Shown in pieces: positions 1 to 9,205 of a stretch of DNA of 64,000 bases (position 1 is its first letter; each line of letters begins with the position of its first letter). This DNA is from Nucisporomicrobium flavum (GTDB lineage Bacteria; Actinomycetota; Actinomycetes; Mycobacteriales; Micromonosporaceae): NCBI RefSeq assembly GCF_016464385.1, contig NZ_JADMLH010000005.1, forward strand, positions 208,324-272,323, given 5' to 3'. A model generated the notes under the pieces. The model saw only the letters and a program-made list of their open reading frames with translations. It did no database searches and was not told the origin of the DNA. The position numbers and the translations under genes are program-made.

Positions 1-102
1 GGGTGTCCAGCCGCACGGAGGCCGCCGCCCTCGCCGGGCGCGCCGGAATCCTGGGAGGAACGGGCGTGTAGGCGAAGTCCCCGATCCGTTCCTCACGCAA
101 GA

Positions 103-702
103 TCAAGCCGGGGGCCTGGCCTTCTGCGGGTGGATCGTCTCGTGGCGGGCCAGCATGGCGACGAATTCGGCGATCTTGCGCTCGCGGGTCTGCGCCCGTT
201 TGACGGCGTTGACCCGGTAGACGAGCGCGAACAGGTTGCTCTTCGTGAGCACGTCGAACATGGCCTGCGCGGCCGGGACGGCGGCGATGGCCTCGAGCAG
301 GTCGGCCGGCGCCTCGACCTCCGACTGCGGGGCGTACGCCGTCGCCCAGCGCCCGTCCGCCTTCGCGGCGTCGACCGCGGCGCGGCCCGCGGGCTGCATC
401 CGCCCCTCGGCCTCCAGCCGTTCCACGTGCGAGATGTTGCGTTGCGACCAGGCGCTGCGGGCCCGGCGCGGGGTGAACCGGATCCAGGAGGCCTCGTGGT
501 CGCCCCTGCGGGCCTGCCCGTCGATCCAGCCGAAGCACAGGGCCTCGTCCACCGCCTGCTGCCAGGTCAGCGTGGTGACCGTGCCGCCCTTCCTGGTCAG
601 GGCCAGCCAGACGCCGGGCGAGGTGGCGTGGTGGACGGACAACCACGCGCGCAGCGCCTCGGCGTCCGCGACGATCAGCTCATCCAGCTCCGTGCTCGCC
701 AT
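103..702 (-). CDS. YdeI/OmpD-associated family protein
   Basis: This 199-residue soluble protein resembles the YdeI family, described in enterobacteria as helping resist cationic peptides; its biochemical activity is not established. The family-like blocks are visible: a central segment with ALCFGWIDGQ (about residues 50-60), then the aromatic/basic stretch RFTPRRARSAWSQRN, and a C-terminal Lys/Arg-rich tail. No signal peptide or membrane segment is seen. The ATG start at 702 gives the usual family length. It stands alone, convergent with nothing close and about 80 bases from the next gene on the same strand. Identification rests on motif memory, so the family call is solid but the role is not. 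Confidence 0.8.
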   Translation of the reverse strand: MASTELDELIVADAEALRAWLSVHHATSPGVWLALTRKGGTVTTLTWQQAVDEALCFGWIDGQARRGDHEASWIRFTPRRARSAWSQRNISHVERLEAEGRMQPAGRAAVDAAKADGRWATAYAPQSEVEAPADLLEAIAAVPAAQAMFDVLTKSNLFALVYRVNAVKRAQTRERKIAEFVAMLARHETIHPQKARPPA

Positions 703-734
703 GACGGCAGGCTAGCCGACGCCGCACGGCAAGA

Positions 735-756
735 GCCGTACCTTAACCGGTACGGC
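735..756 (-). terminator. Hairpin below the DUF4383 gene
   Basis: Arms GCCGTACC and GGTACGGC are perfectly complementary around a six-base loop. The hairpin lies 25 bases beyond the stop of the minus-strand gene ending at 781. Only a weak T-rich tail follows, so termination is plausible but not certain. Confidence 0.5.
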
Positions 757-780
757 CCTTTGCGGCGGGCGGGGTACCGC

Positions 781-1239
781 CTAGCGGTGAGAGGTGGTGC
801 GGGTGGTGAGGAAGCCGAGGGCGATCATGCCGAGGCCGAGCAGCAGGTGCAGCCAGTCGTCGGCGGGGTTCACCGGGATGAAGTTGGCGCCGCTGTTCTG
901 GCCGACCACCAGGCCGTACAGCCAGAGGACGAGGTAGATGGCGCCGCCGCCGATGAGGTAGTTGCGGGCGCCCGGGACCGTGCGGGCCAGGGCGAACCCG
1001 ACCGCGCCGAACAGCAGGTGGACGAGGTTGTGCAGGATGGACACCTGGAAGACGCCGAGCAGCTTGGCGTCGCTGTGGTGCCCCGCGAAGGTCATGTCGC
1101 CGTAGTGGGTCGTGATGCCGGGAATGAATCCCAGGATCCCGACGAGCACGAAGACGGCGGCGACGGCGAGGGCGGCCGTTTGCACAAGGGTGCGTGCGCG
1201 GGGCGATGCGACGCCGCCGGCGTGGGATCTGCTGACCAT
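781..1239 (-). CDS. DUF4383 family integral membrane protein
   Basis: A 152-residue protein with four hydrophobic segments, at roughly residues 18-40, 63-87, 95-113 and 128-145. The loop motifs HSDAKLLGVFQVSILHNLVHLLFG and NPADDWLHLLLG are typical of DUF4383 proteins, common in actinobacteria and of unknown function. The frame stays open further upstream, but the ATG at 1239 is preferred: AAGAAGG lies four bases ahead of it and the longer extension is compositionally unlike protein. It probably sits in the cytoplasmic membrane. It follows the dehydrogenase pair on the same strand after a 68-base gap, so co-transcription is possible but not shown. Confidence 0.8.
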   Translation of the reverse strand: MVSRSHAGGVASPRARTLVQTAALAVAAVFVLVGILGFIPGITTHYGDMTFAGHHSDAKLLGVFQVSILHNLVHLLFGAVGFALARTVPGARNYLIGGGAIYLVLWLYGLVVGQNSGANFIPVNPADDWLHLLLGLGMIALGFLTTRTTSHR

Positions 1240-1307
1240 GGTTCCTTCTTTCGTGGGGAGGACAGGCCGGGGATGCCCACCCGTAACGGCCGCAAACGTC
1301 GGGTTTC

Positions 1308-2384
1308 TCAGCAGGCGATGACGGCCTGCAGTTCCTGCCGGCGGCGCTGCGCGAGGTCGTTCAGCAGGGCCGGGGCCTCGTCGAACGGCACCACCGCGGA
1401 GATCAGGTGCCGGCGGATGGCTTCGCCGCACGAGCGCAGCAGGGCGACGGTCTCGGCGGAGAGCCGCTCCCGGTCCCAGGTCGGCGCGAGCCCGCGGGGC
1501 ACCCGGCCGATCTGGGCGCACCGCAGCCCCAGTCCGTTGTGGTGGAACTCCTCGCCCAGCCGTACGGCGTCCGCCCCGCCCTGGTAGAACGCCAGGTCGA
1601 CGACCGTGCCCTGCGGGCGCAGCAGGCGCAGCGCCAGGTGCAGCGCCGAGGCCTGTCCCCGGCACTGGAAGACCACGTCGGCGCCGCGATCGTCGGCGGT
1701 GTGCCGCCACGCCGTCTTCAGCACCACGGCGGGGTCGTCGGCCTCGGGGTCGAGCGTCTGCAGGCCGAGCGCGGCGGCGACCTCGCGGCGCTGCGGGGTC
1801 GGATCCAGCACGACGACTGACGCCGCGCCGTGCTCACGGGCGAACAACGCGGTCAGCAGCCCGACCACCCCGGCGCCGGTCACCGCGACGCGGCGCCCGG
1901 CCACGCCGTCGGCGAGCGACCGTACGTCGGTGCCGCGCAGGTCCGCCGCGGCGTGCAGCAACCCGTTGGCGCAGATCGGTCCCATGTGGGCGGCGTAGAT
2001 GCCCAGGATCGGGTCGAGGTCGCCGGGCAGCGCGACGACGCGGTCGCGCAGCGGGTCACCGGTCCAGCCGGTGCGGTGGCCGTACGTCATGGCCACGACC
2101 GTGCCCTCGGCGACCGCGGGCGTACGGCTCTCCTCGACCCGGCCGACCTCCATGTAGCCCAGCCGGGTGACCGGCCACGGCTCGGCGGGCGCCGCCCCGA
2201 AGAGGCCCAGCGCCGGGTCGTACGTGGCGTGCAGGGCGGGGTTGGTGCCCTTGACGTAGCTCAGTTCCGTGCCGGCGGAAATGCCGCTGAAGAGCGTACG
2301 GACGCGAAACGGGCCGGGCTGCACCTCCTCCTCGCGGATCTCCAGCCGGCCCGGGGCGGTCACCACGATGTTCCGGTCACGCAC
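1308..2384 (-). CDS. Zinc-binding-type alcohol dehydrogenase (MDR superfamily)
   Basis: A 358-residue medium-chain dehydrogenase/reductase-like protein. The N-terminal GroES-like half includes SGISAGTELSYVKG. The Rossmann half has VTGAGVVGLLTALFA (about residues 168-182) followed by VVVLDP, an NAD(P)-binding pattern. The usual catalytic-zinc cysteine is not obvious, as in the BchC-like branch of MDR proteins that works on sugar or isoprenoid alcohols. The GTG start at 2384 overlaps the stop of the upstream Gfo/Idh gene by eight bases, so the two are translationally coupled. Together they look like a two-step oxidation and reduction module for a polyol or nucleotide sugar; the substrate is unknown. 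Confidence 0.8.
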   Translation of the reverse strand: MRDRNIVVTAPGRLEIREEEVQPGPFRVRTLFSGISAGTELSYVKGTNPALHATYDPALGLFGAAPAEPWPVTRLGYMEVGRVEESRTPAVAEGTVVAMTYGHRTGWTGDPLRDRVVALPGDLDPILGIYAAHMGPICANGLLHAAADLRGTDVRSLADGVAGRRVAVTGAGVVGLLTALFAREHGAASVVVLDPTPQRREVAAALGLQTLDPEADDPAVVLKTAWRHTADDRGADVVFQCRGQASALHLALRLLRPQGTVVDLAFYQGGADAVRLGEEFHHNGLGLRCAQIGRVPRGLAPTWDRERLSAETVALLRSCGEAIRRHLISAVVPFDEAPALLNDLAQRRRQELQAVIAC

Positions 2385-3360
2385 GGGACGCCTCCGGGGA
2401 GGCCGGCGCGACGGCCCGGCCGGTGACCGCGGCTTCCGCGACGGCCAAGGCCAGGGCGTGGGTACGCAGCGCTTCGGCGTACGGGACGCGGATGTCGTCG
2501 CCCTCGCCCCGGACGGCCTGGATGAACGCGCGGTCGACGGCCTCCCGGGCGGAATCGGGGTCGCTGCCGACGGTGTGGGTGCCGTCGGCGTCGCGGACGA
2601 CCAGCCCGGTCTCGCTGACGTCCAGCGCCAGCCCGTCGGCGTAGATCTCCAGGCCGGCGCGCTGCTTCCAGCCGAGCACGCAGGTGGCGGCGAGGGTGCC
2701 CACCGCGCCGGAGGCGAAGCGCAGGGTGGCGACCGTCGCGCCGTCCACGTCGGCGCCGTCGACCGGCGGCGGGGTGCCGTTGCCGGCCGCGGTCACCTCG
2801 GTCACCTCCCCGGCCAGGCAACGGGCGAGGTCGAGGACGTGCGCCGCCTGCTCGACCACCGGGCCGCCCGAGCGGTCGCGGCGCGGCCACCACGCGACCG
2901 GTGGCACTTTGTCCAGCCATGCCCCGGTGACGAGCCGTACGGGCCGGTCGGAAAGCAATTTCCGGGCTTCTTCCACAATGGCGAGATATCGCCAGTGGTG
3001 ACCCACCGCAGTCAAGACATTTCGGCGTGCAATGAGGCTGGCAATTTCTTGCGCAACGTCCCAGTTGATCGCTATGGGCTTTTCCACGAAAAGCGGAATT
3101 CCAGCCTCCAGTACGAGGCGTTCCGCGGCGCCGTGGGCGAACGGGGGCACGCACACGTACGCCGCGTCCAGCCCCTCACCGAGCAGCGCCGCCGCGTCCG
3201 GCAGGGCCCGGGTGCCGTACTGCTCGGCCAGCGCGGCCGCCGCCTCGGGCACCACGTCCGTCACGCCCACGACCTGCACGTCCGGCAGCCCGGAGAGCAC
3301 CCGCGCGTGCCGCTGCGCCACTCCCCCGGCTCCGATGAGACCCACCCGTGTCGCCGCCAT
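2377..3360 (-). CDS. Gfo/Idh/MocA family oxidoreductase
   Basis: A 327-residue NAD(P)-dependent sugar dehydrogenase-type protein. It begins MAATRVGLIGAGGVAQRHA, the dinucleotide-binding fold with GxGxxA. The family signature FVEKPIAINWDVAQEI follows near residues 90-105; its Glu-Lys-Pro lysine is the usual catalytic or cofactor-contacting residue. The C-terminal half is the beta-sheet substrate domain. The frame is open 66 codons further upstream, but the ATG at 3360 places the Rossmann motif at the N terminus as in the family. The gene is first in a minus-strand operon with the MDR dehydrogenase and diverges from gpgS. Substrate unknown; inositol- or hexose-type sugars are typical. Confidence 0.85.
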   Translation of the reverse strand: MAATRVGLIGAGGVAQRHARVLSGLPDVQVVGVTDVVPEAAAALAEQYGTRALPDAAALLGEGLDAAYVCVPPFAHGAAERLVLEAGIPLFVEKPIAINWDVAQEIASLIARRNVLTAVGHHWRYLAIVEEARKLLSDRPVRLVTGAWLDKVPPVAWWPRRDRSGGPVVEQAAHVLDLARCLAGEVTEVTAAGNGTPPPVDGADVDGATVATLRFASGAVGTLAATCVLGWKQRAGLEIYADGLALDVSETGLVVRDADGTHTVGSDPDSAREAVDRAFIQAVRGEGDDIRVPYAEALRTHALALAVAEAAVTGRAVAPASPEASRA

Positions 3361-3543
3361 CCGGCCCTCCCGCCCGTCGACTGTCTTCAGACCCGGCACT
3401 TCTCCGGAGCGGCGGCGGCGAAACGTCTGACCACGCATTCTCAGCTTCCCGACATCCACACTTAACGCACCGCCAAGATTGGCGCCGACCGCGCGGGGAA
3501 CAGGCCGATCTTCATTCGTGCAAGCGATCTGGGGGTTTGCCCG
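3361..3543. promoter_or_regulatory. Divergent promoter region, Gfo/Idh operon and gpgS
   Basis: These 183 bases separate two divergently transcribed units and must hold both promoters. I see no strong palindrome or riboswitch-like structure. A GGGGG Shine-Dalgarno lies about eight bases before the gpgS ATG. Confidence 0.5.
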
Positions 3544-4566
3544 ATGCGGCATTCGCACGCGACTGAGACACCGACCGCTTCACCGATCGTCGAGGCCTGG
3601 ACGACGTACCGCACCGGCAACGCCGCGGACTGGACGCCCGCGCAGCTCGTCCGCGCCAAGCGGGGCACCCGGGTCAGCGTCGTGATCCCCGCCCGCGACG
3701 AGGAGGCCACGATCGGTGCGATCGTGGGAACCATCTGCCGGGAGCTCACCGGCCGGGTCCCGCTGGTCGACGAGATCCTGGTCGTCGACTCGCGCTCCGG
3801 CGACGCGACAGCCGCCGTGGCCCGCGCCGCCGGCGCCCGCGTGGTCGGCCAGGACGAGGTGACCCGGCGGCTGCCCCGCATGGAGGGCAAGGGCGACGCG
3901 CTGTGGGCGGGGCTGGCGGCGAGCACCGGGGACGTGGTCGCCTTCGTCGACGGCGACCTGCGCGACTTCTCCGCACGCTTCGTCTCCGGCCTGCTCGGTC
4001 CGCTGCTCACCGACCCGTCGGTGGAGTTCGTCAAGGGCTTCTACCACCGTCCGCTGGTGCGCTCCTCGGGCGTCGAGACCGACGGCGGGGGCCGCGTCAC
4101 CGAGCTGGGCGCCCGGCCGCTGATCAATCTGTTCTGGCCGGAACTGTCCGGCGTCGTGCAGCCCCTCGCCGGCGAGTACGCGGGCCGCCGCGCCGCCCTC
4201 GAGCGCATCCCGTTCGTCTCCGGGTACGGCGTCGAGATCGCGATGCTGATCGACCTGCTGGACCTCGTCGGCCTCGACGCGCTGGCCCAGGTGGACCTCG
4301 GCGAGCGCTTCCACCGCCACCAGGGCACCGAGGCGCTGGGCCGGATGTCGGCTCAGATCATGGTGACGGCGTGGTCCCGGCTGCACCGGCGCGGCCTGGT
4401 CGCCGAGCCGATGCCACCGTCCACGCTGATGACGCAGTTCCGTCGGGGCGGCGACGGGCACCTGCCCCACCTGGACCGGGAGATCGTGGTGAGCGACGTC
4501 GGCGTCCAGGAGCGCCCGCCGCTGGCCTCGCTGGCGCGCCGGCCGTACGCGGTGGGTGTGGCATGA
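3544..4566 (+). CDS. gpgS: Glucosyl-3-phosphoglycerate synthase
   Basis: A 340-residue GT-A fold glycosyltransferase (GT81). It transfers glucose from a nucleotide-glucose donor to 3-phosphoglycerate, the first step of glucosylglycerate synthesis and, in mycobacteria, of methylglucose lipopolysaccharide. Visible elements in order: VSVVIPARDEEATIG (45-59), the VDSRSGDAT block (81-89), the MEGKGDALW loop (113-121), the metal-binding D136-G-D138, and the acceptor-side segment LINLFWPELSGVVQPLAGEY. Length matches the family. ATG at 3544 has a GGGGG ribosome site. The stop overlaps the next gene by four bases (ATGA). A GpgP phosphatase gene is not adjacent. Confidence 0.9.
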   Translation: MRHSHATETPTASPIVEAWTTYRTGNAADWTPAQLVRAKRGTRVSVVIPARDEEATIGAIVGTICRELTGRVPLVDEILVVDSRSGDATAAVARAAGARVVGQDEVTRRLPRMEGKGDALWAGLAASTGDVVAFVDGDLRDFSARFVSGLLGPLLTDPSVEFVKGFYHRPLVRSSGVETDGGGRVTELGARPLINLFWPELSGVVQPLAGEYAGRRAALERIPFVSGYGVEIAMLIDLLDLVGLDALAQVDLGERFHRHQGTEALGRMSAQIMVTAWSRLHRRGLVAEPMPPSTLMTQFRRGGDGHLPHLDREIVVSDVGVQERPPLASLARRPYAVGVA

Positions 4567-5699
4567 GGGTCCTGGTCAACGCCGGCCCGTGGCTGCCGGT
4601 GCCACCTCACGGGTACGGCGGCATCGAGAACGTGGTGGCCACGCTGATCCCCGAGCTGCGCCGGCTCGGCGTCGAGGTGGTGCTCGCCTCCGTGGGCGAG
4701 AGCACGCTGCCGGTGGACGAGCGGCTGAGCGTCTTCGGCACGGGACAGTTCCCGCAGCTGCAGCGGCCGTACAACCAGGTGTGCGGTGTCGTGCCGGCGC
4801 ATCAGAGCGCTGTCGTGCGCCGCCTCGACGCCGGCGACATCGACCTCGTGCACGACCACGTCGAGGCCGCCGGCCTGGCCACGCTCGCCTCGTTGGGCCC
4901 GGACGCGCCGCCGGGGCTGCACACTCTGCACTGGGACCTCGCCAAGCACCCCGAGCTGTACGGCGGCTTCGACGGCGGGGCCCGCGTACGCGTCAACGGC
5001 GTCTCGGCCGACCAGCTCAGCCACGCCCCCGAGGCCCTGCGCGCGCACGCCGTGGGCCACGTCCACCTGGGAACGCCGCTGGCGACGGGCGCCGACAAGC
5101 GACCGCCACACGCCAAGGACGGCTACGTGGTCGTGCTGGGGCGCATCAACCCCGGCAAGGGCCAGGACCTGGCGGCCCGGCTGGCGCACGAGGCAGGGTT
5201 CGACCTGGTGCTGGCGGGGCCGGTGGGTCCGTACCACCGCCCGCAGGACCTGAACGGCGCCGACCCACAGAACCCGGACGTACGGTTCTGGCGCGAGCGG
5301 GTCGCGCCGCACGTGGACGGCGTCCGGGTGCGCTGGGTCGGGACGGTGACCGGCGTGGACCGTGACGACCTCGTCGCCGGGGCCCGCGCCGCGTTGTTCC
5401 CGCTGCGGTGGAACGAGCCGGGCGGCACCGCGGTGGTCGAGGCGCTCGCGCTGGGCACCCCGGTCGTCGGCATCGCCCGCGGCTGCCTGCCGGAGCTGGT
5501 GGAGCACGGCCGCACCGGCCTGCTCACCACGGACGAGAACGAGCTGGGCGACCTGGTCCACGCGAGCGCCGCGATCGCCGAGGCGGAATGCCGGGCGGAG
5601 GCGGCCCGCCGGTTCACCCCGGCGGTGATGGCGGCGTCCTATCTGGAGCTCTACGAACGCCTGTGCGCGAGGGACTCCCGGCTCGCCGTCACCGGCTGA
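4563..5699 (+). CDS. Glycosyltransferase family 4 protein
   Basis: A 378-residue GT-B glycosyltransferase. The N-terminal domain has PPHGYGGIENVVATLIPEL, a glycine-rich acceptor loop typical of GT4. The C-terminal domain has the donor-site block RWNEPGGTAVVEALALGTPV with the E-x7-E arrangement, then GCLPELVEHGRTGLL. The ATG at 4563 overlaps the gpgS stop, so expression is coupled. The context suggests action on a glucosylglycerate-type or similar small acceptor, but the acceptor cannot be read from sequence. Its 3' end overlaps by about 49 bases the end of the convergent c-di-GMP enzyme gene, an unusually tight convergent arrangement. Confidence 0.88.
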   Translation: MRVLVNAGPWLPVPPHGYGGIENVVATLIPELRRLGVEVVLASVGESTLPVDERLSVFGTGQFPQLQRPYNQVCGVVPAHQSAVVRRLDAGDIDLVHDHVEAAGLATLASLGPDAPPGLHTLHWDLAKHPELYGGFDGGARVRVNGVSADQLSHAPEALRAHAVGHVHLGTPLATGADKRPPHAKDGYVVVLGRINPGKGQDLAARLAHEAGFDLVLAGPVGPYHRPQDLNGADPQNPDVRFWRERVAPHVDGVRVRWVGTVTGVDRDDLVAGARAALFPLRWNEPGGTAVVEALALGTPVVGIARGCLPELVEHGRTGLLTTDENELGDLVHASAAIAEAECRAEAARRFTPAVMAASYLELYERLCARDSRLAVTG

Positions 5700-8020
5700 A
5701 GCTCCTCACCGGCGAACAGGGCGGTGGTCCGGTCGGCGGGGGCGGGGCGGCCGTAGTGCCAGCCCTGCCCCTTGTCGCAGCCCAGCGTCTGCAGCACGGC
5801 GGCCTGCTCGAGGGTCTCCACACCCTCGGCGACCGTCGCGAGGCGCAGGTCGTGCGCGAGGCCGACGATCGTGCGGACCAGCGCCACCTGCTCCCCCGCG
5901 TCGTCGCCGGCCGGCATGAACGACCGGTCGATCTTCAGGATGTCGATCGGCAGGTCGCGCAGGTACGCCAGCGACGAGTACCCGGTGCCAAAATCGTCGA
6001 CCGCCACCCGCACGCCGTCGTGGCGCAGGTCGGCCAGGTGCGCGATGCTCTGCCGGGCGTGCGGGCCGGCGCCGATCAGCATGCCCTCGGTGATCTCGAG
6101 GATCAGCGCGGCGGCGGGCAGTCCGGAGTCGCTCAGCGCCGCGCGGACCTTGGCGGCGAAGTGCGGTTCGGCCAGTTGCCGCGGCGACACGTTGACGGTC
6201 ACGCCGATGCCGTACCGGGCGTGCCAGCCCGCGGCGTCGCGGCAGGCATCCCGGAGCACCTGCTCGCCGAGCGGGACGATGAGCCCGCTGTCCTCGGCGG
6301 CCGGGATGAAGTCGTCGGGCATGATCGGGGCGGCGCCCGGCGGGCACCAGCGTACGAGCGCCTCGACCGCGGTGAACCGGCCGGTGGTGAGCGAGACGAT
6401 CGGCTGGTAGTGCACCACGATGTCGCCGGTGCCGATCGCGCCGCGCAGCCGCTCCACGGTGGCGATGCGGCGCAGTTGGCTCTCGCGCAAGCGCACGTCG
6501 TACGCCTCGGCGCGGTCGCGGCCGGCCCGCTTGGCGGCGTTGAGCGCCATGTCGGCGTCGCTGAGCACCTCGGCGCTGCCGGACGCCGAGGCCAGATTCC
6601 GGACGCCGATGCTGGCCGTGACGTGCAGCCGGTGGCCGAGCACCGCCACCGGGCGGCGCAGCGCGGCGAGCAGCTCCTGGACGGCGGCGGCCGCCTCGGC
6701 GTGGCCCACGCCCGGCAGCAGCACGGCGAACTCGTCGCCGCCCAGGCGGGCGAGCACGCCTTCCGTGCCGACCGCCTCGGTCAGCCGGCCCGCCACCGCC
6801 TGCAGCAGCGCGTCGCCGGTCGGGTGGCCGAAGCTGTCGTTGACCTGCTGGAAGCCGTCGAGGTCGATCATCAGCAGGGTGCCGGGGTCGGGGCGGCGCA
6901 GCGCCTCGTCGAGGCTGCGCTCCACGTGCAGCCGGTTGGGCAGGCCGGTGAGGGCGTCGTGCAGGGCGAGGTGACTCATCCGCTCCTGCAGCACCGCCTG
7001 CTCGGCCAGCGACTGCTCCAGCTCGGCGGCGCGCCGGTTCACCAGGGCGCTGGTGTGCGACAGCCGGATCACCAGCAGCACCGCGGTGGCGGCCGTGGCG
7101 GCCAGCGGCAGCGCGACGTCGGCCAGGTCGAAGTCGCCCGCCCGGAGATCACGCCGGCACGCGTACGCCGTGGCCAGCGGTCCGATCGCCACCAGGGCGG
7201 TGTACAGGGCGGTCACCCGCCGCGAGGAGCGCACCTCCTGCCCGGAGCGGTCCGCGGTCCGGGCCGCCATCGACGGGTGCAGGGCCGCGGCGCCGAGCAG
7301 CAGGTAGAACAGCATCCAGCCGGACACGCTGACGCCGGGGCCCGACCACGCGCCGCCGGAGGACACGGACACGAAGTAGACGATGTCCGAGGCGACCATC
7401 GTGGCCACCGCGAGCAGCATCAGGACGTGCGTACGGGTGAGCCCGCCCGCGGCCACGGCGAGCCGCACCGCCATGGTCAGGATGAAGAGGTCGAGCAGCG
7501 GGTACGCCACCGCGGTCGAGCCGGACGTCCAGCCGCCGTTGTCGTTGACGAACGGGTCGATGAGGAACACCCAGCCGAGCACGATCGCGGTGCACGCCAC
7601 GACGCCGGCCTCCACCATGCCGGCCAGGGCCGAGGCGCCACGGGACGCCACGGCCGCGAGCGCGGCGGCGACCAGCAGGTACATGGCGAAGTAGACCGCG
7701 TCGACGACCGTCAGCCCGCCGGGCGGGGAGCCGTCGAGGAAGGCCAGCGACCAGGCCGCGCTGCTCGCCGAGCCGCAGGTCATCGCGGCGGCCACGAGCC
7801 ACCACCCGGTCGTGCGGGCGGGACGGTGCACGGCCAGCCCGGTGAGCACGCCGGCGCCGGCCAGCGCGGCGAGCACCGCGTACGCGGCCTCCTGGGCGGC
7901 CGGGCCCAGCCACGCCCCGGCGATCAGCAGCGGCGTGCCCCCGAGCAGGAACCACCACCAGGCGTCACCGGCGCGGACGGCGTCCAGCAAGCCGCTGCGG
8001 GCGCGCTGCAGGATCGTCAT
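5651..8020 (-). CDS. Membrane-bound GGDEF-EAL c-di-GMP enzyme
   Basis: A 789-residue bifunctional-type signalling protein. The N-terminal 300 residues hold about eight or nine hydrophobic segments (membrane sensor, no named domain recognised). Then comes a coiled stretch around RRAAELEQSLAEQAVLQERM, a GGDEF domain with LTGLPNRL and an intact RLGGDEFAVLLP, and an EAL domain. The EAL domain keeps AVEALVRW, ILEITEGML, DDFGTGYSSL, KIDRSF and AEGVETLEQ, so both diguanylate cyclase and phosphodiesterase chemistry look possible. ATG at 8020 is chosen over the ATG at 8047 because AGAAGG lies eight bases before it. It probably responds to an unknown envelope signal. Confidence 0.9.
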   Translation of the reverse strand: MTILQRARSGLLDAVRAGDAWWWFLLGGTPLLIAGAWLGPAAQEAAYAVLAALAGAGVLTGLAVHRPARTTGWWLVAAAMTCGSASSAAWSLAFLDGSPPGGLTVVDAVYFAMYLLVAAALAAVASRGASALAGMVEAGVVACTAIVLGWVFLIDPFVNDNGGWTSGSTAVAYPLLDLFILTMAVRLAVAAGGLTRTHVLMLLAVATMVASDIVYFVSVSSGGAWSGPGVSVSGWMLFYLLLGAAALHPSMAARTADRSGQEVRSSRRVTALYTALVAIGPLATAYACRRDLRAGDFDLADVALPLAATAATAVLLVIRLSHTSALVNRRAAELEQSLAEQAVLQERMSHLALHDALTGLPNRLHVERSLDEALRRPDPGTLLMIDLDGFQQVNDSFGHPTGDALLQAVAGRLTEAVGTEGVLARLGGDEFAVLLPGVGHAEAAAAVQELLAALRRPVAVLGHRLHVTASIGVRNLASASGSAEVLSDADMALNAAKRAGRDRAEAYDVRLRESQLRRIATVERLRGAIGTGDIVVHYQPIVSLTTGRFTAVEALVRWCPPGAAPIMPDDFIPAAEDSGLIVPLGEQVLRDACRDAAGWHARYGIGVTVNVSPRQLAEPHFAAKVRAALSDSGLPAAALILEITEGMLIGAGPHARQSIAHLADLRHDGVRVAVDDFGTGYSSLAYLRDLPIDILKIDRSFMPAGDDAGEQVALVRTIVGLAHDLRLATVAEGVETLEQAAVLQTLGCDKGQGWHYGRPAPADRTTALFAGEELQPVTASRESLAHRRS

Positions 8021-8123
8021 GGGGCCGCCTTCTCGCCGGGTGGGCACTGACCGGAGAGATTCATGCTCGGGGCGTACGGGTGCCGCCCGGGAGCAGAAAC
8101 GGTCAGCCTTCCGGAGCGAAAAA

Positions 8124-8153
8124 CGGCCGGGCGGGGAATCCCCCGCCCGGCCG
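8124..8153 (-). terminator. Rho-independent terminator of the polysaccharide deacetylase gene
   Basis: Perfect 13-base-pair stem CGGCCGGGCGGGG/CCCCGCCCGGCCG with a four-base loop, 18 bases past the stop of the minus-strand deacetylase gene. On that strand it is followed by GTTTTTCGC. This is the clearest intrinsic terminator in the window. Confidence 0.88.
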
Positions 8154-8170
8154 CTCGCGGCTCGTTGCTG

Positions 8171-9205
8171 TCAGCCCGCCCGGCAGCTCGCCGCCGGCCA
8201 GGTCCAGTTGCCGTTGGCCATGATGGTCACGCCGAAGTTGTTGCCGGCGCCGTTCGGCCTGGCGGTGACGGTTCCCGTGGTGCCGCTGACCGACGCGTTC
8301 CAGCTGTTCTGCACGCTCTGGCCGCCGTTCAGGGCCAGCGTGACGGTCCAGCTGCTGGTACCGCTGACCGCGACGTTGAGGTTGAACCGGTCACCGAACT
8401 GCTGGCCGGCCGAGAGGGTCGCGGTGCAGGAGCCGCCACCCGGCGGCGGGGTGGTCGGGTCGGTCGGCGGCGGGTTGCTGGTGCCGTCGGGCGCCACGGC
8501 CCGGCCGGTCGACGGCGAGATCATGCCCGCGCACAGGCCCCGGCTGTTCAGGCCGGAGACGATCTGCGGGATCGCCGCGATGGTGGTCGCGTACTGGTCG
8601 TGCATGAGGATGCTCTGGCCGTTGGTGAGCCGGCCGGCCGCCTGCACGATCTGCGCGGTGCTGGCGCCGTTCCAGTCCTGCGAGTCGACGTCCCAGGTGA
8701 TGGTGCGCAGGCCGAGCGCGGACGCCGCCGACTGCAGGGTGCCGTTGGTCTCGCCGTACGGCGGCCGGAACAGCTGCGGGGTGCCGCCGCCGCCGTTCTG
8801 AATCGCCGACTGGGTCCGCGACAGCTCCGACGACATCTGGCTCTGGCTGAGGTTGAGCATGTGCGGGTGGGTGTAGCTGTGGTTGCCGATCCACATGCCG
8901 GCGGCCCGCTCGGCGGCCACCAGCGACGGGTTGCTCGCGGCGTTCTGCCCGATGTTGAACAGCGTGGCCCGGACGCCCGCCTGCCGCAGCGCGTTGAGCA
9001 GGTTGTTCGTGTTGCTGGGGTTGGGTCCGTCGTCGTAGGTCAGCGCGACGTAGCCGTTGCTGCAGCTCGCGGCGGCCGCGGCCGGGGCGCTCGCGGTGGC
9101 GGCGACGCCGGCGGCGGCCGTCAGCAGGCCGGCCGCACAGGCGACGAACGCGGACCAGCGGCGCGAACGCCGCTGCCCGGTGTCGTCGGCAGCTCTTCTG
9201 ATCAT
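8171..9205 (-). CDS. Secreted polysaccharide deacetylase with C-terminal CBM2
   Basis: A 344-residue carbohydrate esterase family 4 (NodB homology) enzyme. An Ala-rich Sec signal peptide spans about residues 15-47 after a twin-Arg-containing basic region. NodB motifs: TYDDGP (catalytic and metal aspartates, 58-59), HSYTHPH (zinc histidines 109 and 113), RPPYGE and DVDSQDW. A Pro/Thr/Gly linker (TSNPPPTDPTTPPPGGG) leads to a CBM2-type cellulose/chitin-binding module with C...W...W and a closing Cys. Likely substrate: acetylxylan, chitin or peptidoglycan, outside the cell. It is monocistronic with its own terminator, and the start matches the signal peptide. Confidence 0.9.
   Translation of the reverse strand: MIRRAADDTGQRRSRRWSAFVACAAGLLTAAAGVAATASAPAAAAASCSNGYVALTYDDGPNPSNTNNLLNALRQAGVRATLFNIGQNAASNPSLVAAERAAGMWIGNHSYTHPHMLNLSQSQMSSELSRTQSAIQNGGGGTPQLFRPPYGETNGTLQSAASALGLRTITWDVDSQDWNGASTAQIVQAAGRLTNGQSILMHDQYATTIAAIPQIVSGLNSRGLCAGMISPSTGRAVAPDGTSNPPPTDPTTPPPGGGSCTATLSAGQQFGDRFNLNVAVSGTSSWTVTLALNGGQSVQNSWNASVSGTTGTVTARPNGAGNNFGVTIMANGNWTWPAASCRAG

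Noticed and set aside
130..1587. Long plus-strand open frame over the left end
   Set aside because: It runs antisense through the YdeI, DUF4383 and dehydrogenase genes; its product is Arg/Gly/Asp-rich shadow sequence with no domain.
5408..8050. 880-codon plus-strand frame opposite the GGDEF-EAL gene
   Set aside because: Low-complexity Arg/Gly/His composition; the minus-strand frame has intact GGDEF and EAL motifs.
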